The translations under genes were made by a program, and so were the position numbers. Shown here piece by piece: positions 14,207-23,435 of a DNA stretch of 25,771 nt (its first letter is position 1; every line of letters starts with the position of its first letter). The notes under the pieces were generated by a model. It was not told the origin of the DNA and searched no databases. It saw nothing but the letters and a program-made list of their open reading frames with translations. This stretch comes from DATFYM01 sp035315065 (GTDB lineage: Bacteria; Acidobacteriota; Terriglobia; UBA7540), in assembly GCA_035315065.1 (NCBI GenBank), contig DATFYM010000011.1, positions 1 to 25,771 on the forward strand, in the 5' to 3' direction.

Positions 14207-17200
14207 TTGGGAGGCAATGGACGAGCGAATCCGGACGGGAAACTGATAACTGACGGGTCCACGATTGCGATCGTCAGCAATGGACAAAAGCGACAGTTCA
14301 CGTCCCAAAATGATTTCCTTGCATTGGGATATAAGCTCTGCAATGTGATTCGCGACGACACCTATTCCTCATACCCAACCGGGCCGAATATTGTGATCCA
14401 GGGTGGCGGCGTTCCTATCATTACTGGCTCACTGATAATAAATCCTGCCACCGGACAGTATTACGTCGGAAATAGTCTGACAGCGCAGTTCACGATCAAG
14501 AATAAGGGCAACTCCTCCATTACATTTGACATACTGCGGGTGGGTGGAAGACTCAATGGAGATAACACTTGTTCCAACACAGGCGGCGTGTGTTCCGATT
14601 TCGGGCCGACGGTTAACGCCCTGACGCTTTCTGCCGGGCAGTCATACTCATATTCAGGGACGTTTATACCATCACAGGCGGGAACATATAACTTCTTTCC
14701 AACCTATGAGATTAGTGGTAAATGGAACACCAGTATTCCGGGAAATCCCGGCGTGACGACGTCCGCCAGCATAACCGTCCAGGCATCCACTGGCACAATT
14801 GTCGTAAACGCTACCCTGAACGGGTCCGCGTGGACCGGGTCGCTTAATTACAACCTAAACGGGCCGAGCGGGTTCTCGGGCGCCGAAGTGCCGCTGACTT
14901 TCGCGAGCATAACAACAGGGGCTTACTCAGTAACTTATGTGGGCGGAGGCCCAACCGGAAGCGCTCCGGACACCATCACTCCCACACCGGCCCGACAGTT
15001 AACCGCCAATAGTACTACAACGTTCACTTTTAACTTCGGTAACGCATGCGTGGCTCGCGCTGCGCTTGGTCGAACGGACACCCTTCCTCTGAGCGCCACG
15101 ACCAGCGGTTGCGGCTCTCCTTCAGCGACGACAACGACGATCTCCACCTCTGCAACCAAACTAACGCAAGGGTCCCTCGTTTCATTCGTAGCCAAAGTGC
15201 AATCGACGACCGGGACGCCCACGGGTTCAGTTGCGTTTTCTGACCGCGGAAGTGCGCTGGGCACGAGCATCTTGGATAACACCGGGACTGCCGTATTGAG
15301 TTCCAGTTCGCTACTTGCCGGCTCCCACTCGATTACCGCTGTTTATGGGGGAAATACAGACTTCAGCGGATCGACATCTTCAGCGGTTGTAGTCACGGTA
15401 ACTAGTGTTTATCCGGGGATAGCCGTCAGCCCGAGCAGCGGAACTATCGCGGTCACGTCATTCCTAAAGACTGGGGCAGGATTCACACCCAACGGGACGA
15501 TTACGCAGCGGGTCACCTATCCCGACGGCGAAGTGGACACGGTGCCACGCACTGTGGACTCCACGGGGAGTTATAGCTATTCCGTGGTGTATTCCAATCA
15601 AGTCGGGCCGTACCACCAAACCGATACGGACAATACGAGCGGGCAGTCAAGCAACCAGACGAGTTGGCCCGTATTGGCGACCGCCGTGAACGATTTTTCG
15701 CTACAACCCTCTCCATCGTCGCAGTCAGTCAGTCAATCCAGTTCTGCCGGGTTTGCCATCGAAACCACCACCCTGAGCGGCTCAGCTCAAAGCGTTACCT
15801 TCTCCGTCGCGAATGTGCCCACAGGACTCACGGCATCGTTTATCCCAACGACGGTAACTTCGGGCGGCACCTCGGCACTTACGGTCTCAGCAAGTTCCAC
15901 AGCACCCACGGGCACATACACACTGACGATTACCGGTTCCGGCACTTCGGCAATCCGTACAACCCAGATATCTGTGACCGTTGTACAAGCTGCCACCGGT
16001 CCGACCGTGCAGTTGGAATCGACGGTCGTTCGCTTCAACAGTCAGGCCGTGGGCTCCATCAGCGCACCTGAAACTGTAATGCTGATGAACAGCGGCAGCG
16101 GGCAGCTCAAAATCACCTCAATCGCTCTGGCCCCCGGCAGCGATTACATTCTCACTTTCCCGTCGCCGATTCCATCGATGTTGAACTCACTCGTGCCGTT
16201 CTCATTCCAGGTCGCGTTCGAACCATCCCGAACGGGCACGCTCCCCGGTCAAATCCTGATCTATGACAATGCTCCCGGCAGCCCACAGAGCGTAGCACTG
16301 ACAGGGACAGGCACAGCCGCTTTGCCGACCAGCGCTACGATAAACGTTAATGCGACCCTGAACAACGTCGCATTGCCCAATGGCTACGGCTATGGCTACT
16401 CGCTGACGGGACCGACCTCGTACACTGGAGGCGGTGCGTACACCTTCTCAATTACACCGGGAACCTACACGATTGCATTCACCGGATCTCCTGGCTTTCT
16501 GACGCTCTCCAGTGTCACCCCTTGCGCCTCGCAGACCGTCGCAGCAGGTGGAAACGTTACCTTCACTCTCAACTTCACCGCTCCGGATGATTTTTATGGC
16601 CCCTCATTTATGTTTCCGCCCGGTGGCGGAGTAACACCCCAGGTCGTAAAGGCGGGTTCGAGCGGCGTTTACTACATCGGCACTGGACAACCAGCTGGAA
16701 ATGCCTCCACTCCAATTACTTTGTCGGTTTTCGGCTCTCCGACAAATTCAACCCCGGTGTTTAATCCTCAGCCTTTGTACTCCGCGGCGGGTGGAACCCT
16801 CACCGTGGGTACAACGTCGACGACGCCCGTTGGCACGTATGCTCTGAGCCTCAGCGGAACCAACTCCAATGGACTCACTCACGCAGGTAATACTTCCACG
16901 CTTGCGGTTACAGCTCCTCCCGCTCAGCCCGTACAGCTTGTGAGCGTCAGCACCGGCGGCGTGCAGGCAAATGCGGCTAGCAATGTCGGTCTGGGTGCAA
17001 CTAGCGCCGATGGCAGATATGTTGTCTTTTCGACCTCTTCCACGAATCTGGTATCAGGGAACACCTACGCCTACCGGCAGGTTTACGTGCGTGACCGGCA
17101 GAACGGTACAACCACGCCCGTGAGCGTGGCGTCCAGCGGAGTACTCGCCGACTCTTATTCGTACGGCGGGAGCATCAGTGCCGACGGGCGGTTTGCTGTG

Positions 17201-19483
17201 TTCTGGTCCGCTGCTGACAACCTCTATCCAGGCTCTGTGCTGGGCACCAATGGTGTCTATGTTCACGACCTAGCACAGGGTGCAACCGAGCGCGAGGACG
17301 TTGCCGGCGATGGAACTCAAGCGAACGGGGACACTTCATACGAAGCAAAGATAAGTGCCGATGGCCGGTTTGTGATTTTTGAATCCGATGCCACCAACCT
17401 CGTGCCCGGAGTGACGGGCGGGCAAGTCTACTTACGCGATCGTACGACCGGAACGATTACGCTTGCGAGTGCCGCCAATGACGGGACACCAGCGAATGCG
17501 GGGGCAAGCGGTTGCGCCATCAGTGCCGATGGCCGATTCATTGCCTTCAACTCCGCATCCACGAATCTTGTTTCTCGGAGTACCAACGGGCTAAAGGAGA
17601 CGTTTATTCGGGACGTTCAGAATGGCACGACGGTCCTGGTCAGTGCCGCAAACGATGGCACCCCCGCTGACTCTCCTGTGCTTGACGACAACAATGGAAG
17701 TTTCGGCCCGCTTGCCATTAGCGCTGACGGTCGTTTCGTTGTGTTTAATTCAAACGCTACAAATCTCGTTTCCCAATCTGTGGACAGCAGTGTTTCCCAT
17801 GTTTTCGTCCGAGACACACAGGCTCAGCAAACGATCCTCGCGGATGTTGATTCTGTCGGAACACCACTGGGCGGTTGGTGCTGTTTCGATTATCCCGCAA
17901 TTAGTGCTGATGGACGTTTCGTTTCTTTTGTCGCGTTCCTACAAGTGTTAGTTCGGGACATGGTTGCCAATAAGACCACCGTCGTCAGCTTGGCAAGCGA
18001 CGGTTCGTCGGGAAATGCAAGTGTTAATTCGAGCCTGACAGCAATGAGTCCTGGAGGAACTACGGTGACCTTCGTTTCGGATGCAACCAATCTCGCTGCT
18101 AACGACACCAACGGCGTCGCTAACGCCTTTGCCGCGCAGAACCCCTTCTTGGGAAGTTCATACTTGCAATCTCTGACCCTAAGTTCGTCGTCGATATTGG
18201 GTGGCAGCAGCGTCACGGGAACGATCACGCTAAGCAACCCGGCTCCAGCGGGCGGGGCAACCGTGGCAGTGTGGACGAACAATGCAGCAGCGCAGGTGGT
18301 GGGAGCAATTATGGTTCCGGCTGGCGCGACTTCGGCTCCCGTCTCCATTAGCACCTCCTTGGTCCCCACCGAAACTGTGCTGACGGCCCTCGCTAGTTAC
18401 AACGGAGGCTCGGCAGTCGCCATCCTCACCCTCGAGCCTACCCCAGAGTTATCCGTGAGCCCGCAGACGTGGGCGTTCGGAAACCAGCCGGTCGGCACGA
18501 CGAGCGCAGCCGCGATCTTTTCAGTTAGCAATCCTGGAACCGCGCCGCTCAATAATGTGTCGGTTACACTCGTGAGCGGCCAGCTTATTCATGTCAGAGA
18601 CAATAGTTGCGGCGCCACCCTAGCAGCGGGGAGTGATTGCTCATTCTCAGTAACCTTCAGCCCTACCGCAGCAGGCCAGCAGTCGGATTCTTTACAGATT
18701 GTTTATGGTAGCCCAGCCAGTACTCAGCTGGTGGGCCTCACAGGGTATGGGACTATGCCATCTGCAGGTGTCGCTCCTTCATCCTTGGACTTCGGCAGTC
18801 AGTCGATCCAAACGACCTCGATTAGAACGGAAACGCTCGCAAACACAGGCGCTGGTCCACTTGCGAACATCTCTGCAAGCATATCGGGCGCAAATGCAGG
18901 GGATTTTTCAATCTACACAGATAATTGTAGTGGCATGACGCTTCCATCAAACAGCAATTGCGCGATTGCGGTCGCGTTTTCACCGGGGGGAAGCGCGTTG
19001 CGAGGCGCGGTCCTCAATATTGCCAGCAACGCGCCGCAATCGCCACAGCAGGTGCCATTGACCGGAACCGGGCAGGCGCCCTTGGTGAGCTTGTCCGCCC
19101 TAGGTTTAAGTTTCGGGACTCAGCCCCTGACCACAACTGGCGCAGCCCAGAAGGAGACCATCACCAACACCGGCACGGCGTCCTTGACGTTCACGACCAT
19201 TGCGGTGACGGGGGACTTCGCCATAACGGCCAGCGGCGCCACCTGTAGCGCCAGTACGCCGGTCGCCGCCGGCAGTAATTGCGTGATCAATGTGACGTTC
19301 ACGCCCACGGCCAGCGGCGCACGATCCGGTAGCCTCACCCTCACCGACAACGCCAGCGGCAGCCCGCAAGTCGTGGCTTTGAGCGGCAGCGGCACGGCCC
19401 CCCTCGTGATCACGGCTAACAGCGCGTCGATGACCTACGGCGGGACGGCGCCCACAGTCACACCAGTTACAGCGGGTTTGTGA
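14207..19483 (+). CDS. Giant secreted multidomain protein, middle part (Ig-like, propeller, choice-of-anchor D)
   Basis: 1758 codons from TTG 14207, though the open frame begins directly after the TAA at 14101. In order: a repeat with GQKRQFTSQNDFLALGY; a CARDB-like segment; a PEGA-like segment; a Big_3-type Ig domain (GTPTGSVAFSDRGSALG, then AVYGGNTDFSGS); a choice-of-anchor-D domain near residues 600-700; another PEGA-like segment; a seven-bladed PD40/TolB-like propeller marked by repeated ISADGRFVVF and VYVRDRQNGTT (about 17000-18130); three choice-of-anchor-D domains (FGNQPVGTTS, FGSQSIQTTS, FGTQPLTTTG); and the start of an MBG repeat. It ends at a TGA created by a one-base deletion near 19464. 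No ribosome-binding site supports TTG 14207. Probably adhesive or envelope-associated. Confidence 0.8.
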   Translation: MGGNGRANPDGKLITDGSTIAIVSNGQKRQFTSQNDFLALGYKLCNVIRDDTYSSYPTGPNIVIQGGGVPIITGSLIINPATGQYYVGNSLTAQFTIKNKGNSSITFDILRVGGRLNGDNTCSNTGGVCSDFGPTVNALTLSAGQSYSYSGTFIPSQAGTYNFFPTYEISGKWNTSIPGNPGVTTSASITVQASTGTIVVNATLNGSAWTGSLNYNLNGPSGFSGAEVPLTFASITTGAYSVTYVGGGPTGSAPDTITPTPARQLTANSTTTFTFNFGNACVARAALGRTDTLPLSATTSGCGSPSATTTTISTSATKLTQGSLVSFVAKVQSTTGTPTGSVAFSDRGSALGTSILDNTGTAVLSSSSLLAGSHSITAVYGGNTDFSGSTSSAVVVTVTSVYPGIAVSPSSGTIAVTSFLKTGAGFTPNGTITQRVTYPDGEVDTVPRTVDSTGSYSYSVVYSNQVGPYHQTDTDNTSGQSSNQTSWPVLATAVNDFSLQPSPSSQSVSQSSSAGFAIETTTLSGSAQSVTFSVANVPTGLTASFIPTTVTSGGTSALTVSASSTAPTGTYTLTITGSGTSAIRTTQISVTVVQAATGPTVQLESTVVRFNSQAVGSISAPETVMLMNSGSGQLKITSIALAPGSDYILTFPSPIPSMLNSLVPFSFQVAFEPSRTGTLPGQILIYDNAPGSPQSVALTGTGTAALPTSATINVNATLNNVALPNGYGYGYSLTGPTSYTGGGAYTFSITPGTYTIAFTGSPGFLTLSSVTPCASQTVAAGGNVTFTLNFTAPDDFYGPSFMFPPGGGVTPQVVKAGSSGVYYIGTGQPAGNASTPITLSVFGSPTNSTPVFNPQPLYSAAGGTLTVGTTSTTPVGTYALSLSGTNSNGLTHAGNTSTLAVTAPPAQPVQLVSVSTGGVQANAASNVGLGATSADGRYVVFSTSSTNLVSGNTYAYRQVYVRDRQNGTTTPVSVASSGVLADSYSYGGSISADGRFAVFWSAADNLYPGSVLGTNGVYVHDLAQGATEREDVAGDGTQANGDTSYEAKISADGRFVIFESDATNLVPGVTGGQVYLRDRTTGTITLASAANDGTPANAGASGCAISADGRFIAFNSASTNLVSRSTNGLKETFIRDVQNGTTVLVSAANDGTPADSPVLDDNNGSFGPLAISADGRFVVFNSNATNLVSQSVDSSVSHVFVRDTQAQQTILADVDSVGTPLGGWCCFDYPAISADGRFVSFVAFLQVLVRDMVANKTTVVSLASDGSSGNASVNSSLTAMSPGGTTVTFVSDATNLAANDTNGVANAFAAQNPFLGSSYLQSLTLSSSSILGGSSVTGTITLSNPAPAGGATVAVWTNNAAAQVVGAIMVPAGATSAPVSISTSLVPTETVLTALASYNGGSAVAILTLEPTPELSVSPQTWAFGNQPVGTTSAAAIFSVSNPGTAPLNNVSVTLVSGQLIHVRDNSCGATLAAGSDCSFSVTFSPTAAGQQSDSLQIVYGSPASTQLVGLTGYGTMPSAGVAPSSLDFGSQSIQTTSIRTETLANTGAGPLANISASISGANAGDFSIYTDNCSGMTLPSNSNCAIAVAFSPGGSALRGAVLNIASNAPQSPQQVPLTGTGQAPLVSLSALGLSFGTQPLTTTGAAQKETITNTGTASLTFTTIAVTGDFAITASGATCSASTPVAAGSNCVINVTFTPTASGARSGSLTLTDNASGSPQVVALSGSGTAPLVITANSASMTYGGTAPTVTPVTAGL

Positions 19484-21111
19484 ACGGGGACACGTCGGCC
19501 AGCCTGACCACGCCGCCCACCTGCTCCACCACGGCCACCTCGCACAGCCCGGCGGGCTCTTATCCCTCGAGTTGCTCGGGAGCGGTGGATAGCAACTACA
19601 CCATCACCTACGTGAACGGAACGGTGACGGACAGCGCCGCGGCCCTGGCGATCACGGCCAACAACGCCTCGCGTGCCTACGGGGCAGCCAATCCCAACTT
19701 CGCGGCGACCTACAGCGGGTTTGTGAACGGCGACACCGCAAGCAGCCTGACCGGCACGTTGACTTGTACTACCGCGGCCACTGCCAGCAGTCCCGCAGGC
19801 CCGTATCCCATCACCTGCTCGGGACAGACTTTGACCAATTACGCCATCACGTACTCGCCGGGGACACTGACGGTAACGGCGGTACCCTTGACGATCACGG
19901 CCAACAACACCACCCGAGGACGCGGCACGGCCAACTCCACCTTGACGGCGACCTACAGCGGGTTCGTCAACGGCGACACGGCAAGCAGCCTGACCGGCAC
20001 GTTGGCTTGTACTACGACGGCTACTGCTGGCAGTCCCGCAGGCCCGTATCCCATCACGTGCTCGGGACAGAGCTCGACCAACTACAACATCACGTACTCG
20101 GCGGGGACACTGACGGTCACGGCGCCACCGCCCTTGACGATCGCGGCCAGCAGCGCCTCAATGACCTACGGCGGGACGCCGCCCACCGTCACACCCAGTT
20201 ACAGCGGATTCGTGAACGGGGACACGGCTGCTAGCCTGAGCACGCCGCCTACCTGTTCGACCACTGCTACCTCGCACAGCCCGGCGGGCTCTTACCCCAC
20301 GATCTGCTCGGGAGCGGTGGATAGCAACTACGCCATCAGCTACGTGGGCGGCACAGTGACGGACAGCGCCGCGGCGCTGGCGATCACGGCCAGCAGCGCG
20401 TCGATGACCTACGGTGGGACGGTGCCCCTCATCACGCCCAGTTACAGCGGCTTGGTGAACGGGGACACGGCTGCCAGCCTGAGCACGCCGCCTACCTGCT
20501 CCACCACGGCCACCTCGCGTAGCGCGACGGGCTCTTATCCCTCGAGCTGCTCGGGGGCCGTGGACGGCAACTACGCCATCACCTACGTGCCGGGGAACGT
20601 GACGGTAAGCAAGCCATCACTAACCGTCACGGCCAGCAGCGGGTCGATGACCTACGGCGGGACGCCACCTACCGTCACACCGACTTACAGCGGGTTTGTG
20701 AACGGGGACACGGTGGCGAGCCTGACCACCGCTCCCACTTGCACGACGACGGCGAGCAGTTCCACCCCGGTGGGGACCGACACTGGGGCCGACACGTGCT
20801 CGGGGGCGGTGGACGGCAACTACACCATCACCTACGTGCCGGGGAACGTGACGGTAAGCAAGCCATCACTGACCATCACGGCCAGCAGCGGGTCGATGAC
20901 TTACGGCGGGACGCCGCCCAGCGTCACTCCCAGTTACAGTGGCTTTGTAAACGGGGACACACCGGCCAGCCTGACGACAGGTCCCACTTGCACGACGACG
21001 GCGACCAGTTCCACACCGGTGGGAACGGACACCGGTGCCGACACCTGCTCGGGGGCCGTGGACCCCAATTACTCCTTCACCTACGTGGCAGGGAGCGTGA
21101 TGGTGAATCAG
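19408..21111 (+). repeat. Seven tandem MBG-domain repeats
   Basis: Units of about 243 bp start near 19408, 19650, 19893, 20139, 20382, 20625 and 20874. They encode SMTYGGTPPTVTPSYSGFVN, then GDTAASL, PTCSTTATSHSPAGSYPTIC, SGAVDSNYAI and TYV units. DNA identity between neighbours is high. Each unit keeps two cysteines about 17-20 residues apart, which could form a disulfide. The first unit contains the one-base deletion that splits the gene. Confidence 0.85.
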
Positions 21112-22152
21112 GCGACGCCGGTCATTACCTGGACTCCCGCGCCGATCACCTACGGCGCCACGCTTGGCAGCACGCAGTTGAACGCCATAGCATCGGTGCC
21201 CGGGACGTTCGTCTACAGTCCGGCGGCAGGAACCACTCCGGCAACCGGGGCGGATACGCTCTCGGCCACCTTCACGCCGATTGACACGACCGATTACACA
21301 ACAGCGACGCAAACGGTTTCACTGACGGTGAGCAAAGCGACGCCGGTCATTACCTGGGCCACGCCCGCGGCGATCACCTACGGCACCACGCTCAGCAGCA
21401 CGCAGTTGAACGCCACGGCATCTGTGATCGGGACGTTTGTCTATAGCCCGGCGGCAGGAACCACTCCGGCGGCCGGAACGGACACACTTTCGGTCACCTT
21501 CACTCCAACCGACGCCGCGGATTACAATCCGGCAACGGCCACCGTCACCCTTGCGGTGGCGGATTTCACTTTCACCGCGTCCTCCGGTTCTTCCACGTCC
21601 GCAAGCGTCGCGCCCGGGCAGTCCGCGACGTACACTTTAAGTGTGGGCGGCGAAGGGGGATTGTCCGGGACGGTAACCTTCACGTGTGCAGTGGCTCCAG
21701 TGGTTGCCTCAGGACCCACCTGTGTGATCTCGCCAAACTCGGCAACGGCGGGGAGTTCTGCAACCAATGTCACCGTCGCCGTTACCACCACCGCCGCTTC
21801 GGGCAGCGCGCCACGCTCTCGACGGCTTCCCCCGGTCCCACCGCTATCGCCGGGCCTGAAAAGTCTGCTGATGCTCGCCTTGGCGCTTGCAGCGATGGCG
21901 TGGGTCATCCGGCGCCGGAAGCAACCCGGCGTGAGCCGATGGCGGTCAACGATGGTCCTGCTCGCGTCGGGATTGCTGCTGACACTAGCGCTGGCAGGAT
22001 GCGGCGGTGGGAACGTTAGTGGTGGCAGTGGCGGTGCAGCGCCTAGCCAAGGAACACCCGCCGAAACCTACACGCTAACGGTGACAGGCACCACGGGTTC
22101 GGGCGCCGCTACCCTGAGCCATAGTGTGTCGCTCACGCTGAAGGTGAGTTAG
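19480..22152 (+). CDS. Giant secreted multidomain protein, C-terminal part (MBG repeats, membrane hairpin)
   Basis: 890 codons in the frame next to the preceding part; the apparent GTG 19480 overlaps that part's TGA but is simply the codon in VNGD of an MBG repeat. It contains six and a half MBG repeats, two copies of an ATPVITW...ITYG domain, and an Ig-like segment (SVAPGQSATYTLSVGGEGGL). A C-terminal pair of hydrophobic helices follows (SLLMLALALAAMAWVI followed by RRRK, and TMVLLASGLLLTLALAGCGG). After these come a Gly/Ser linker and a final Ig-like strand set (GTPAETYTLTVTGTTGSG). The C-terminus probably anchors the protein in a membrane. The product as annotated has no start site of its own. 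Confidence 0.82.
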   Translation: MNGDTSASLTTPPTCSTTATSHSPAGSYPSSCSGAVDSNYTITYVNGTVTDSAAALAITANNASRAYGAANPNFAATYSGFVNGDTASSLTGTLTCTTAATASSPAGPYPITCSGQTLTNYAITYSPGTLTVTAVPLTITANNTTRGRGTANSTLTATYSGFVNGDTASSLTGTLACTTTATAGSPAGPYPITCSGQSSTNYNITYSAGTLTVTAPPPLTIAASSASMTYGGTPPTVTPSYSGFVNGDTAASLSTPPTCSTTATSHSPAGSYPTICSGAVDSNYAISYVGGTVTDSAAALAITASSASMTYGGTVPLITPSYSGLVNGDTAASLSTPPTCSTTATSRSATGSYPSSCSGAVDGNYAITYVPGNVTVSKPSLTVTASSGSMTYGGTPPTVTPTYSGFVNGDTVASLTTAPTCTTTASSSTPVGTDTGADTCSGAVDGNYTITYVPGNVTVSKPSLTITASSGSMTYGGTPPSVTPSYSGFVNGDTPASLTTGPTCTTTATSSTPVGTDTGADTCSGAVDPNYSFTYVAGSVMVNQATPVITWTPAPITYGATLGSTQLNAIASVPGTFVYSPAAGTTPATGADTLSATFTPIDTTDYTTATQTVSLTVSKATPVITWATPAAITYGTTLSSTQLNATASVIGTFVYSPAAGTTPAAGTDTLSVTFTPTDAADYNPATATVTLAVADFTFTASSGSSTSASVAPGQSATYTLSVGGEGGLSGTVTFTCAVAPVVASGPTCVISPNSATAGSSATNVTVAVTTTAASGSAPRSRRLPPVPPLSPGLKSLLMLALALAAMAWVIRRRKQPGVSRWRSTMVLLASGLLLTLALAGCGGGNVSGGSGGAAPSQGTPAETYTLTVTGTTGSGAATLSHSVSLTLKVS
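21112..21561 (+). repeat. Two tandem ATPVITW-domain repeats
   Basis: Two units of 225 bp start at 21112 and 21337. They encode ATPVITW, ITYGATLGSTQLNAIASV, GTFVYSPAAGTTPATGADTL and FTPIDTTDYTTAT. These are Ig-like domains common in secreted proteins of Acidobacteriota and related bacteria. Confidence 0.8.
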
Positions 22153-22173
22153 TCAAAACAACACGCTCTGGAC

Positions 22174-22193
22174 TGGAGCCTTCTGGGGCTCCA
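22174..22193 (+). terminator. Hairpin after the giant gene
   Basis: TGGAGCC (22174-22180) pairs perfectly with GGCTCCA (22187-22193) around TTCTGG, 22 bases after the stop. The following bases (ttcggta) give only a weak T-run, so it may be a terminator or a transcript-end stem. Confidence 0.45.
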
Positions 22194-22300
22194 TTCGGTA
22201 CGGGAGCAACTGCGCCATCAGCGTGACCCCTCACTCCCAGGGTGATCGGGCGCCATCAAGGAAACCTGCCGACCAAAGACAGTGCTTCCAACGCGCCCAA

Positions 22301-22552
22301 TCAGACAAGCTCCAGACGGACTTGCCGGCCCACGGCTGCCGCAGCCTTGTACAGGGTGTTGAGGGTTGCCGAGCCATTTTGAGGATCAAGCAAACGATCC
22401 AGAGCCGCACGGCTGGTGTGCATCCGCCGCGCCACCTCGGCCTTGGATGGCTGTTTTTCGTTCATCGCTTGTTCGATCTGCCGGGCGAGAACGCGTCTAA
22501 TGGCGGCGGCGCTGGCTTCATCCTCGTAGATGCCTTCGGTGCTTATGCTCAC
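22301..22552 (-). CDS. HTH antitoxin, 5'-altered orphan copy
   Basis: An 83-residue helix-turn-helix protein: LARQIEQAMNEKQPSKAEVA, then RRMHTSRAALDRLLDPQNGS and TLNTLYKAAAAVGRQVRLEL. It is a near copy of the antitoxin at 23436-23717 from the IYE motif on. It begins at a GTG and lacks the MRRENKGSSFDDWLREE start. No toxin precedes it; a PIN gene is divergent from it, 38 bases away. It is probably HigA-like in role, but now without its partner. Confidence 0.75.
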   Translation of the reverse strand: MSISTEGIYEDEASAAAIRRVLARQIEQAMNEKQPSKAEVARRMHTSRAALDRLLDPQNGSATLNTLYKAAAAVGRQVRLELV

Positions 22553-22590
22553 GCTAAATCGACTTGATGGACGCTATTGCATGCGATATC

Positions 22591-23034
22591 ATGTCCAATG
22601 TGAGGAGATGTGTCCTGGATACCGACGGCATGGTTGCGGCTTTCCGAAGTGACGCCGGCGCCTCGCGTCAGGTTTTGCTGGCAGCCTTGGCAGGCCGCTT
22701 CGATTTGTTGCTCTCCGTGCCGCTGATGCTTGAATACGAGGCCGTTTTGAGCCGGCCTGAGCACCGGGCGGCGTCTGGGGCAAGCGCACGGGACGTCGCG
22801 GACGTACTCGACGGCTTGGCCGCGCTGGGAAAGCGGGTTAGACTGGCGTTTCGCTGGCGCCCCGCACTGCCAGACCCGAGCGATGACATGGTACTGGAGA
22901 CGGCCATCAACGGACACGCGCACGCGATCGTCACCTTCAACGAACGGGATTTCAACCCGATTGCAGCCGAGTTTGGCTGTTTGGCCATGCGCCCCGGGGA
23001 GCTACTTCGGGTGCTGGCAACTGAAGCGGATTAA
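22591..23034 (+). CDS. PIN-domain toxin (COG1569/TIGR00305-like)
   Basis: About 147 residues, beginning MSNVRRCVLDTDGMVAAFRS, with the first acidic site at Asp10/Asp12. Further sites are SVPLMLEYEAVLSRPEH (Glu), DDMVLETAINGHAHAIVTFN (Asp/Glu) and ERDF. Start choice is uncertain: ATG 22567, ATG 22591 and GTG 22600 are all in frame and none has a clear ribosome-binding site; GTG 22600 best matches the family's usual N-terminus. The RHH antitoxin gene follows 24 bases later. The pair lies between two direct copies of an HTH antitoxin gene. Confidence 0.83.
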   Translation: MSNVRRCVLDTDGMVAAFRSDAGASRQVLLAALAGRFDLLLSVPLMLEYEAVLSRPEHRAASGASARDVADVLDGLAALGKRVRLAFRWRPALPDPSDDMVLETAINGHAHAIVTFNERDFNPIAAEFGCLAMRPGELLRVLATEAD

Positions 23035-23058
23035 CGGTGGGGATTGAGAGGTCATGTT

Positions 23059-23355
23059 ATGAGACGGAGTAACTTCGCCCTTCGGCTACAGCCCGCCCTG
23101 CTGGAGGAAGCGCGGAAGCTCGCCCAGTCCGAGGGCGTGGCCCTGAATCAACTCATTAACGTGGCCGTGGCCGAGAAAATTTCCGCCTTGCGCACCGAGG
23201 AGTACTTCGCCGAACGGGCGCGTCGAGCCGATCCTGAGAAGATCGCGCGGATTCTAGACCGCGTGGGGAGGGCCAACCAGCCGGTAGAAGGGGATGAGCT
23301 TCCACCGGATTTGAAGGCGAAGAAGAGAGCCGGCAGAATAGCGTCAGGCAGGTGA
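23059..23355 (+). CDS. Ribbon-helix-helix (HicB/Arc-type) antitoxin
   Basis: 98 residues, with an N-terminal RHH: RRSNFALRLQPALLEEARKL, then AQSEGVALNQLINVAVAEKI. The C-terminal half is charged and probably wraps the toxin. The ATG at 23059 follows GAGAGG at 23046-23051. The gene comes after its presumed toxin, the reverse of the classic order but common for this PIN group. Confidence 0.8.
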   Translation: MRRSNFALRLQPALLEEARKLAQSEGVALNQLINVAVAEKISALRTEEYFAERARRADPEKIARILDRVGRANQPVEGDELPPDLKAKKRAGRIASGR

Positions 23356-23435
23356 CTGTCGAGTCATTCCAATCCGACGTCCTTGCCCTCCCTCTGCCGC
23401 CGCTCCATCTCTGCCACGGTCAGGTGCAATGGGGA

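Noticed and set aside
19408..21111. CRISPR array
   Set aside because: The period is about 243 bp, it is coding throughout and has no spacer structure. These are MBG protein domains.
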